From Treponema sp. (lineage in GTDB: Bacteria > Spirochaetota > Spirochaetia > Treponematales > Breznakiellaceae), in contig JAITEL010000018.1 in assembly GCA_031282065.1 (NCBI GenBank), positions 1 through 45,932 of the forward strand: a DNA stretch of 45,932 nucleotides, given 5' to 3'. The notes beneath the pieces were generated by a model, which had not been told where the DNA came from, searched no databases, and worked only from the letters and a program-made list of their open reading frames with translations. Shown one piece after another: positions 25,586-32,985 of the stretch (position 1 is the first letter of the stretch; every line of letters starts with the position of its first letter). Position numbers and translations under genes: made by a program.

Positions 25586-26482
25586 ATGAAAAACCGTGCC
25601 GACGAATCCCTGGGCCTTACGCTGTTGAAAATAGCAGCCCATCCCGTGCTGAGGCGCGCGGGAATCCGCTGCCTTAAATCCATCTTTTACCACTTCTTCT
25701 TTATCCAGTACAAGGCCGCCCTCTTTCCCGGCTCGATTCCCCTTACCTGGGTGGATCATCCTTTGGATGAGAAGATACCCTTTAGTCCCTGGTGGGTACG
25801 CCGGTACCTTGACTTCATCGCGTTCTGGGTGCGGCTTATCGGCTTTCTGCTTTCGGCCTACGGCCGGAAAGGGCTGGGGCCGGCCCTGGATTTGATAGAT
25901 TCCATGGGCAGGCTCTACGGCTTTGCCGCTCAGGTGTATACGAAGAACCTGTCTACCACCAGGCGGCCCCGCTATTTGAGGCATCCCCGGTTTATCCTCA
26001 TCCATGCCACGGATCCCCACCTTATGTGTATCCCCAGCCTCCATGTGATGGTGGTCATCCGGGCCTACACCGCATTTCGGGATGCTATCCGTTCATTAGG
26101 AGATGACCGGGAGCTTGCCCCGCTTCTTGAAGCGGTAAAACAAGGGGCGGTGGGGATTACCCAGGCCCTGCTCTATGTGAAGCAGCACAGTATCAACTGC
26201 GTTGCCGCAGCCCTGTACAGCATGACCTGTTTTGACCGGGCCCTGTTTCCCCCTCAGGAGGCCCTGGACTTTATTGCCCGGCTTTTCATCCACAGTCACC
26301 GGCCCGGCCCTGAGGATGGTGAGCGCATTAGGAAGGCTATCAGGGAAGGGTATGGGGGCTTTCTTGCTGCCGCTGCGGGGGCTTCTTCCTGGGAAGAACC
26401 CCTGCTTGCGTTTCTCCGCGGCCGCTCTCTACCGCGCCCGCGGCAAGAAGCCCCTCAAGGCGAAGCCGAACCGCCCGGATAA
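25586..26482 (+). CDS. PAP2-like membrane protein
   Basis: A 298-residue protein with hydrophobic stretches near 30-45, 75-95 and 140-165. The motif CIPSLHV (near 147) matches the Ser-Leu-His of PAP2-type phosphatases and lipid phosphotransferases. VKQHSINCV (near 197) resembles the KQH-x3-D motif, with Cys where Asp is usual. This suggests a membrane lipid phosphatase or transferase, possibly with altered chemistry. ATG 25586 has CAGGAG seven bases upstream. The C-terminal 48 codons overlap the end of the convergent isocitrate dehydrogenase gene, and that tail is Arg/Pro/Gly-rich and low in complexity. The family call is moderate; no search was possible. Confidence 0.6.
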   Translation: MKNRADESLGLTLLKIAAHPVLRRAGIRCLKSIFYHFFFIQYKAALFPGSIPLTWVDHPLDEKIPFSPWWVRRYLDFIAFWVRLIGFLLSAYGRKGLGPALDLIDSMGRLYGFAAQVYTKNLSTTRRPRYLRHPRFILIHATDPHLMCIPSLHVMVVIRAYTAFRDAIRSLGDDRELAPLLEAVKQGAVGITQALLYVKQHSINCVAAALYSMTCFDRALFPPQEALDFIARLFIHSHRPGPEDGERIRKAIREGYGGFLAAAAGASSWEEPLLAFLRGRSLPRPRQEAPQGEAEPPG

Positions 26483-27650
26483 AGTCCCTGCTGCTGAGGA
26501 CCACCGGGGCTATCCCCTCACAAAGCCCTGAGAGATCCCCCGTCATGGTTCCCGCTTCAATGACCTCCAGGCAGGCCCGCTCAAGGGCCCGGGCAAAGCA
26601 GACCAGGGGCCCGGTCCGGTCAAGCTCCCCCCGTTTGCGTAAGGCCCCGGTCCAGGCAAAAATCGTGGCCACCGGGTTGGTGGAAGTCTCTTCCCCCTGC
26701 AGATGCCGGTAATAGTGCCGGCTTACGGTCCCGTGGGCTGCCTCGTATTCGTAATGCCCCCCAGGGCTTACCAGCATGCTGCGCATCATCCCCAGGGACC
26801 CGAAGGCGCTGGACACCATATCGCTGAGTATATCCCCGTCGTAGTTCTTACAGGCCCAGACAAAGCCCCCGGGAGAACGGATGGCCCGGGCCATGGCATC
26901 ATCGATCAGGGTATAGCGGTAGGCTATACCCGCAACCTTGAAGGCCTCCGCATACCCCTTTTCAAAGGTCTCCTGGAAGATCTCCTTAAAGGTGTGGTCG
27001 TAATGTTTGGAGATCGTATCTTTCGTGGCGAACCACAGGTCCTGCTGTTTGTCTAAGGCATAGCGGAAACAGGCATGGGCAAAGGCCGCTATGGAAGGGT
27101 CCTTGTTGTGGATGCCCTGGAGTATCCCGGGGCCCTCAAAATCCGCGATGCGCTTCTGCCAGGTCTTACCCTGGGTATCGGTGAAGACCAGGGTCCCGGT
27201 TCCCGCCCCGGGGACCCGGTATTCCACCCCCTTGTAGATATCCCCGTAGGCATGCCGGGCTATGGTGATGGGCTTTACCCAGCTGCGGACCGCGCTCTTA
27301 ATACAGCCTGCCAGAATCGGCTCCCGGAACACCGTACCGTCCAGGAGGGACCTGATGGTAGCGTTGGGGCTGTTCCAGAGTCGGGTGAGGCGGTATTCTT
27401 CCTTTCGCTGGGCATTGGGGGTGATGGTGGCGCACTTCACCCCCACCTGATGGCGCAGGATGGCCTTCCCCGCATCCAGTGTAACCTGGTCACGGCTTGC
27501 TTCCCTGTGGGCAAGGCTCAGATCGTAGTATTCGCTCTTGAGTTCCACAAAAGGGTGCAGCAGGTCTTCTTTGATCCAGGCCCAGAGGACCCGGGTCATC
27601 TCATCCCCGTCCATTTCCACGATAGGGTTCTGCATGGTGATATCAGCCAT
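26340..27650 (-). CDS. icd: NADP-dependent isocitrate dehydrogenase (eukaryote-like type)
   Basis: A 436-residue enzyme that makes 2-oxoglutarate, CO2 and NADPH from isocitrate. The opening (NPIVEMDGDEMTRVLW), VKCATITPNAQR, WNSPNATIRSLLDGTVFREPI, the KNYDGDILSDMVSSAFGSLG metal site and the AAHGTVSRHYYRH cofactor motif all match the homodimeric eukaryote-like group. ATG 27650 is set by AAAGGAG eight bases upstream. It overlaps the aconitase stop by 8 bp, so the pair is a coupled operon for citrate to 2-oxoglutarate. The C-terminus runs about 30 residues past the usual end (GETQAGVLPRKKPPQRQQ) and lies antisense to the PAP2-like gene. No citrate synthase gene is in the window. Confidence 0.95.
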   Translation of the reverse strand: MADITMQNPIVEMDGDEMTRVLWAWIKEDLLHPFVELKSEYYDLSLAHREASRDQVTLDAGKAILRHQVGVKCATITPNAQRKEEYRLTRLWNSPNATIRSLLDGTVFREPILAGCIKSAVRSWVKPITIARHAYGDIYKGVEYRVPGAGTGTLVFTDTQGKTWQKRIADFEGPGILQGIHNKDPSIAAFAHACFRYALDKQQDLWFATKDTISKHYDHTFKEIFQETFEKGYAEAFKVAGIAYRYTLIDDAMARAIRSPGGFVWACKNYDGDILSDMVSSAFGSLGMMRSMLVSPGGHYEYEAAHGTVSRHYYRHLQGEETSTNPVATIFAWTGALRKRGELDRTGPLVCFARALERACLEVIEAGTMTGDLSGLCEGIAPVVLSSRDFIRAVRLRLEGLLAAGAVESGRGETQAGVLPRKKPPQRQQESPHTLP

Positions 27651-29913
27651 AACAGGGCTCCTTTGCCTCGGCAGCATAGTAGTTCATCAGGCAGCCGCTG
27701 CAAAGGATGTCCCCTTCGTCCGGGCTGAGCTCCCCGATACGCAAGGTCAGGGCAATACACACTCCCGGCCCCCCCTCCTGCCTGGGCTTCCACAGTTTCG
27801 CGGGGAAGCCCTCTTCCCTGGCTTTAAGATGCTCCCGTACCCGGGGCACCAGGATCCAGTCCCCCGGTTCGCCCGTAAAATCCCCGACTTCTTCCAGGGT
27901 AAAAGGCAGCATCCCCCAGTTAATCAGGTTTGAACGGTAGCGCTTCGTGGCGTATTCATAGGCAATGTTGGCCAGCCCTCCCAGAACCCGCTGACAAGAG
28001 GCGGCCTGTTCCCGGGCAGAACCATCCCCGGGTTTGCGGGCGAAGATGACCGAGCCAATATGGAGGCCCTCCCGGGGGAGCCTGTCCCCCAGGGACTCAA
28101 GGACCGCTGCCACTTCCGAAGGGATCTCCCCCTGTTGCCGCCGGGTTTCCAGGGCACGGATCTCCTGTGCCCGTTTTACATACTGAGGATCCCGGCGGGA
28201 GAGGGTGAAGCTTGCCAGTTTCTGGGGATTGGAGCGATAGCTTGAGGTCTCCCCAGAGGGGATGAGTTCGTCCGTAGTGGTAACCGGGTCGTGAATCACG
28301 CTGGCAAGGCGCAAGAGCAGGTGTTCCCCCAAGGGCTCTATCTTCGGCCAGTCCCTGATGTTGGGGCCGTAACGCAAGGGCCGCTCGGTTTCGGGCTTGC
28401 CAAACCCCTGATACACCCGTTTCGCATAGATGTCCCCATTAAAGGGCGGGCGTTTCCCCTCCTTCCCCGTATACGCAAGCTCGGTTGCGGCAGTGAGCAG
28501 TCCCTGGTTTCGGGCAGTAGCGGCAATGGAGCGGGCATCCATGAGGGCCACCAGGGCAAGCTGGCCATCCCCCGGGCGGGAACCCTCGCGATTGGGGAAA
28601 TTCCGGGTGGTATGACGGATGGAGAAGCTGTTATGGGCCGGCACATCCCCTGCACCGAAACAGGGGCCGCAGAAACAGGGCTTAAACAGGGCGCCCGCTT
28701 CTATGAGCGCTTGCTGAATACCGGCTTCCATCAGCTGCAAGGCCAGGGGCATACTGGCAGGGTATATGGACAGGGAGAAATCCCCGTCCCCCAGGGAGGC
28801 CCCTGAAAGCAAGGCCGCGGCTTCCCGGATATTGTCATAGAGGCCCCCGGCACAGCCTGCAATGATGCCCTGATCCGTTACCAGCCGGCCCCGGCTCACC
28901 TTATCCGTGAGGGTGAGGGGAACACCGCACTGGGCCTGGGCATCCTGTTCAAGGGACCTCAGAATATCCCCGGCATGGGCATTCAGTTCCCGGATGGTAT
29001 AGGCTTTGGAGGGGTGAAAGGGTATGGCGATCATCGGTTCTATCTGGGCAAGGTCAATGCATATCATCCGGTGATACACCGCACCCTGGGCAGGGGCCAA
29101 GGGGCTATAGGCGCTCTCCCGGCCATGGCGACAGTAATAGTCCTTTACCGCTTCATCGGTCTGCCAGATCGACGAAAGGCAGCCGGTCTCAGTGGTCATC
29201 ACATCAAGGCCCAGGCGAAAATCCATAGGCAGCGAGGCTATCCCCGGTCCTACAAACTCAAGGATACTGTTTTTCACCAGGCCCTGCTCATACACCGCCG
29301 CGCACAGGGCAAGGGCAACATCATGGGGGCCTACCCCGGGTTTCGGGGCATTACTCAGGTAGACCAGGACCACTTCCGGGGCAGGGATATCATAGGTATG
29401 GGATAAGAGCTGTTTGACCAGTTCCGGCCCGCCTTCACCGATACCCATGACGCCCAAAGGCCCATAGCGGGTATGGCTGTCAGAGCCCAGGATCATGCCC
29501 CCGGCAAGGCCCATCATTTCCCGGGCATATTGGTGCAGTACCGCCAGGTTAGCAGGCACATAGATGCCCCCGTACTTTCGGGCAGCAGAAAGGCCGAATA
29601 CGTGGTCATCCTCGTTGATGGTGCCCCCTACCGCGCACAGGCTGTTGTGGCAATTGGTTAAGCCGTAGGGCAGGGAAAACTGTTTTAAGCCGCTTGAGCG
29701 GGCGCTCTGAATAATCCCTACATAGGTAATGTCGTGGGAAATGAGCTGGTCAAAGCGTATATGGTACGACCCTTCTTGGGTGGACCGGTTATGGGCATCA
29801 AGAACCCTATAGGCTATGGTCCCCTTACCGGGCGGCTCCCCTGAAAGCGGCGCTCCTTGCGTCTTAGGGACTCCGTCGATGAGGTATACCGGACCCGTAT
29901 GTACTGTGATCAT
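27643..29913 (-). CDS. Aconitate hydratase family protein
   Basis: A 756-residue aconitase-superfamily hydratase. The three Fe-S cysteines can be placed: TTETGCLSS near 240, and the pair in CFCGPCFGAGD near 411-420. LGSDSHTRYGPLG and the C-terminal swivel domain (YEYATKRYRSNLINWGMLPF) are also present. It is not the long AcnA type and looks closer to the YbhJ-like bacterial hydratases. The overlap with the isocitrate dehydrogenase gene argues for citrate/isocitrate as substrate and for a pathway feeding glutamate synthesis. ATG 29913 has AGGAGG ten bases upstream. Another 2- or 3-hydroxy acid cannot be excluded from sequence alone. Confidence 0.9.
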   Translation of the reverse strand: MITVHTGPVYLIDGVPKTQGAPLSGEPPGKGTIAYRVLDAHNRSTQEGSYHIRFDQLISHDITYVGIIQSARSSGLKQFSLPYGLTNCHNSLCAVGGTINEDDHVFGLSAARKYGGIYVPANLAVLHQYAREMMGLAGGMILGSDSHTRYGPLGVMGIGEGGPELVKQLLSHTYDIPAPEVVLVYLSNAPKPGVGPHDVALALCAAVYEQGLVKNSILEFVGPGIASLPMDFRLGLDVMTTETGCLSSIWQTDEAVKDYYCRHGRESAYSPLAPAQGAVYHRMICIDLAQIEPMIAIPFHPSKAYTIRELNAHAGDILRSLEQDAQAQCGVPLTLTDKVSRGRLVTDQGIIAGCAGGLYDNIREAAALLSGASLGDGDFSLSIYPASMPLALQLMEAGIQQALIEAGALFKPCFCGPCFGAGDVPAHNSFSIRHTTRNFPNREGSRPGDGQLALVALMDARSIAATARNQGLLTAATELAYTGKEGKRPPFNGDIYAKRVYQGFGKPETERPLRYGPNIRDWPKIEPLGEHLLLRLASVIHDPVTTTDELIPSGETSSYRSNPQKLASFTLSRRDPQYVKRAQEIRALETRRQQGEIPSEVAAVLESLGDRLPREGLHIGSVIFARKPGDGSAREQAASCQRVLGGLANIAYEYATKRYRSNLINWGMLPFTLEEVGDFTGEPGDWILVPRVREHLKAREEGFPAKLWKPRQEGGPGVCIALTLRIGELSPDEGDILCSGCLMNYYAAEAKEPCYG

Positions 29914-29994
29914 GGGTTTTACTCCTCCTTATACAATTATGATGCTGAATAAACCGCTCTGAGAAAAAACAAGATGATGCTATGGTTTCATAAT

Positions 29995-30846
29995 TTAGTG
30001 AACGGTGCTTTGGGTATACCGGTGGAATTCCTCCAACAATGCGTCTTGAAGCTGCCGTAAGAGCTCAGGCGCCTTCCCGCCTACGTGATACCCGTCGATG
30101 TGGCTTGCGGACATGCAAAAGCTTGAGGTACTGGAAATCAGAATCTCATCGGCTCCGAACATATCCTCCAGGGTAAAGGGTGTTTCGTCTACGGCTATCC
30201 CCAGTTTCCCACAGTGGGTGATTATATGGGCTCGGGAGATACCGGGGAGTATCAAATTATCCTTGGGAGCCGTACGGAGTATGCCCTCTTTTAAGATATG
30301 CACATTCGAGTGGGAACCTTCGGTTATCCGGTTTCCTCGATAGAACACCGCCTCGGCACAGCCGGCTTGTTTTGCCTTTTCACTGGCCAAGACATTGGGC
30401 AAGAGGTTCAGGGTTTTGATGTTACAGTGGAGGAACCGGGTGTCTTCCACGGTGATAAGCTTTATCTTTTGATAAATATCCTGCAAGATGAAGGGCTTGA
30501 GCGCTACCCAAAGATTCGGCGTGGTATGTTCAGGGAACGCATGAGTCCGGGGGGCCGTGCCCCGGGTCATCTGCCAATACACGAATTGCGCAGGACTATC
30601 AAGCTTATGCACCAAGGTATTCAAAAGCTCTGCTAATTGGATTTTGGTAATCCTCGGGGTCATATACAGCAAAGCCACACTATTAAAAAAGCGATTAATG
30701 TGTTCTTCCAAGGCAAATATGGTATAGTTTTCGCTGATTGCCGCCTCATAGACTCCATCCCCAAACCAACATGCCCTATCGTTCATAGGTATTCGTAACT
30801 CATCCAGGAGACCAATCTCTCCATTATAATATCCAAGAGTTTCCAT
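29995..30846 (-). CDS. dat: D-amino-acid (D-alanine) transaminase
   Basis: A 283-residue fold-type IV PLP enzyme, the exact usual length of D-alanine aminotransferase. Near residue 145 the Schiff-base lysine lies in CNIKTLNLLPNVLASEKAK. ITEGSHSNVHIL, LILPGISRAHI and ISSTSSFCMS follow as in the Bacillus enzymes. It would make D-glutamate or D-alanine for peptidoglycan, or salvage D-amino acids. ATG 30846 has AGGA eight bases upstream. The gap of about 80 bp to the aconitase gene has a T run but no firm hairpin, so co-transcription is possible. Branched-chain aminotransferase is a less likely alternative given the D-AAT-like motifs. Confidence 0.92.
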   Translation of the reverse strand: METLGYYNGEIGLLDELRIPMNDRACWFGDGVYEAAISENYTIFALEEHINRFFNSVALLYMTPRITKIQLAELLNTLVHKLDSPAQFVYWQMTRGTAPRTHAFPEHTTPNLWVALKPFILQDIYQKIKLITVEDTRFLHCNIKTLNLLPNVLASEKAKQAGCAEAVFYRGNRITEGSHSNVHILKEGILRTAPKDNLILPGISRAHIITHCGKLGIAVDETPFTLEDMFGADEILISSTSSFCMSASHIDGYHVGGKAPELLRQLQDALLEEFHRYTQSTVH

Positions 30847-30915
30847 AGAGACATCCTACCATAAACCGGCAAGGGCTGCTATACCCGTCTCCTATCACTT
30901 CGCTGCTTCAGTGAA

Positions 30916-30993
30916 GTATAGGGGGCCGAAAGGCCCCCCAGCCCCCCGGAAGTGCGTCTAGACCAGCGCAGGCTGGACGCAAAGGGCGCTTCC
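30916..30993 (+). repeat. 78-bp dispersed intergenic repeat, copy A
   Basis: The element begins GTATAGGGGGCCGAAAGG, continues through CCCCCC, AGCCCCCC, AAGTGCGTCT and GACC, and ends GGGCGCTTCC. It has an internal hairpin (GGGGGCC/GGCCCCC around GAAA). A second copy in the opposite orientation lies at 38768-38845. It fills the gap between the D-amino-acid transaminase and the MCP operon. Confidence 0.8.
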
Positions 30994-31020
30994 ATGTCTG
31001 CCGGTCATGGGCTTTACCCC

Positions 31021-31857
31021 CTAGGGGGTGATGTTTTGTTGGAATACGATGAGCATCCTATGGATGTCCTCCTTGCCCCGGTTCGATTGGTCTATCATGG
31101 TGCTTAAGGTTTCGTTTATCCGGTCATACTCGGCAAAGGTTGCGTCTAGGGCCTGGACGTCCTGGTTCACCGTCTCCATGAGACTCTGTTCACTATGGTT
31201 CACGGACACCAGCTTCTCTATCATACGCTTACCCTGTTCCACCTCTCCCTTCATGCCATCCATTTCCTTTGCCAAACGGTCTATCTTCTTGATGAGATCC
31301 TCGATATTCCCGGAAATCGCGGCCACCGCGTCTTTGGTGGTTATGGCATGTTTGCGTATCTCTCCGGCAACTACGGCAAAGCCCTTGCCTGCAGCCCCTG
31401 CCCGGGCCGCCTCAATAGAGGCGTTGAGGGCAAGGACATTGGTAATCTCCGTAATATTATGAATCACCGACAGGTTCTCCCCCGCGGTTTTGGCTATGCC
31501 CTGCAACTCATCGGTCAACACAAAAGACGTACGAAAGCCCCCGTCAATGACCTTATACCCCTGGTCTATGGTAGCCACATACTGCTGCCGCTCCTTGACC
31601 GAGCCCATGAAGGAACGGATACTGGCTTGGAAGGAGCTTTGTACCTGCTTCACCACCGCGGAAACCCGGCTGGAGGTATCGTTGAGGTACTGTATGGTCG
31701 TATGGAGCAACTCAACCCGTGCGAAGATTTCAAAGGACAGGGAAGACAGTTTACAGCTTAGGTAATGCAAGATCCGCTTCATCTTGAGGCTGAAGCGGTC
31801 TACCGTAAGTCCCGGCTGAGGCTGCTCAAGAACACTCTGGCTTTGACGGCTGCTCAT
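31021..31857 (-). CDS. Soluble methyl-accepting-chemotaxis-like signalling protein
   Basis: A 278-residue cytoplasmic protein with no transmembrane helix. Residues 25-100 are helical (FARVELLHTTIQYLNDTSSR). An MCP signalling hairpin follows, with its tip around residue 135-160 (EITNVLALNASIEAARAGAAG, then KGFAVVAGEIRKHA). The ligand domain and HAMP of a normal receptor are absent. It should couple to CheA/CheW through the hairpin. Its ATG immediately follows the TAG of the FIST gene, so the two are translationally coupled and FIST may supply the sensing part in trans. It may lack the methylation helices of full receptors. Confidence 0.88.
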   Translation of the reverse strand: MSSRQSQSVLEQPQPGLTVDRFSLKMKRILHYLSCKLSSLSFEIFARVELLHTTIQYLNDTSSRVSAVVKQVQSSFQASIRSFMGSVKERQQYVATIDQGYKVIDGGFRTSFVLTDELQGIAKTAGENLSVIHNITEITNVLALNASIEAARAGAAGKGFAVVAGEIRKHAITTKDAVAAISGNIEDLIKKIDRLAKEMDGMKGEVEQGKRMIEKLVSVNHSEQSLMETVNQDVQALDATFAEYDRINETLSTMIDQSNRGKEDIHRMLIVFQQNITP

Positions 31858-32967
31858 CTAGGGCCTCCCGAAAAAGATCGCGGTTAAAGTCTGGGTGTGG
31901 TGGGTAAACAACTCCTCCCCAAAGCCGTTAAAACCGATAAAGGACAGGTGCGTGAACAGGTCGTTGAAGGCCCGCTCCTTCTTGAGCAGCTTAAGCTCAA
32001 GAAGCCGCAAACTACAGTTACATAAGAGCGCCCCTTGGACCTGGGGCAGGTAGGATTGGGCCTCTTGCACGATTTTCCGGCTCTCCGCAAGGATGTCTCC
32101 CGGCCGTAACAGATGCAAGGTGGTCCCCGCTTCTATGTAGCAGAAGAACCTCAGCGCCCTTCCCTCTACCACTCCGTAAAGACTGCGGCAATAGACCGTA
32201 TTCCCGGAAACCACCCCCAGGGGATGCTGGATAAACACTTCGTGGGTAAGCGCTTCAATACTCTTAGCTCCTATGAGTTTGGCATAATAGGGAGCCGCAG
32301 GCTCTCCGTTAAGCTCCCAGACGAGGCGCTGCTGAGCGTCAGCTTTGGTGGCCACTATGGAGCTCCCCTCGGGGCTGAGATGAAGGGAGTGGGTGTAGTA
32401 AAAGGGTATCTTCATCTTCATAACCACAAGCACCAGGCCATCGGCGGAAAGCCTTTCATCGCAGCATACCAGGGTTTTGGCAAAGCGCTCATCTGAGGCA
32501 GCCCCTCCCACAAAAGGCAGATTCAGCCGGGCTTCCATGCTTAATGCCTGCATGATTACTTCCCCCCGGCCAAGCCCGTCAAAGAAGATAAGGCCCAGGT
32601 AGTCATCGGGGCTGATATTCCGGTAGCCGAGCTTGCCTTTGAGTTCCTCTATGGCCGCCTGGGCGCAGTGAGCAGGGTCGCTCTTAATTCCCTCCTTAAA
32701 GCCGGTAAAGACCTCCTCCACTTCATCAGCGCCCAGGGACAGGGCCACAATGCCTTTTTCCACCACCCCTGTGGTACTCCAGCCTCCCTGCATAGACGCA
32801 CCTACACAGACCGCCTGGGGGAAGGTTCTCTTTACGGCTTTGTGGGGTTCAAAGCGTTCATATTCCCATGAAAAGAAATAGAGCACCACCATAAGCCCGG
32901 GCTGTGCTATTTCTTTGAGTAAACCGTCCATATCATAGCTTTGACGGCTTCCAACCTTGATACTCAT
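31858..32967 (-). CDS. FIST N/C sensory domain protein
   Basis: A 369-residue FIST protein. The N-terminal FIST domain includes GASMQGGWSTTGVVEKGIVAL and LIFFDGLGRGEVIM with LPFVGGAASDERF. The C-terminal FIST_C domain follows from about residue 220 (LIGAKSIEALTHEV ... ALLCNCSLRLLEL). FIST domains are predicted ligand sensors, often fused to chemotaxis or diguanylate-cyclase outputs, possibly for small molecules such as amino acids. Here the domain stands alone between two MCP genes. ATG 32967 has AAGGAACAG upstream. It begins 18 bp after the upstream receptor gene ends. Confidence 0.93.
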   Translation of the reverse strand: MSIKVGSRQSYDMDGLLKEIAQPGLMVVLYFFSWEYERFEPHKAVKRTFPQAVCVGASMQGGWSTTGVVEKGIVALSLGADEVEEVFTGFKEGIKSDPAHCAQAAIEELKGKLGYRNISPDDYLGLIFFDGLGRGEVIMQALSMEARLNLPFVGGAASDERFAKTLVCCDERLSADGLVLVVMKMKIPFYYTHSLHLSPEGSSIVATKADAQQRLVWELNGEPAAPYYAKLIGAKSIEALTHEVFIQHPLGVVSGNTVYCRSLYGVVEGRALRFFCYIEAGTTLHLLRPGDILAESRKIVQEAQSYLPQVQGALLCNCSLRLLELKLLKKERAFNDLFTHLSFIGFNGFGEELFTHHTQTLTAIFFGRP

Positions 32968-32985
32968 AACTGTTCCTTATAATCC

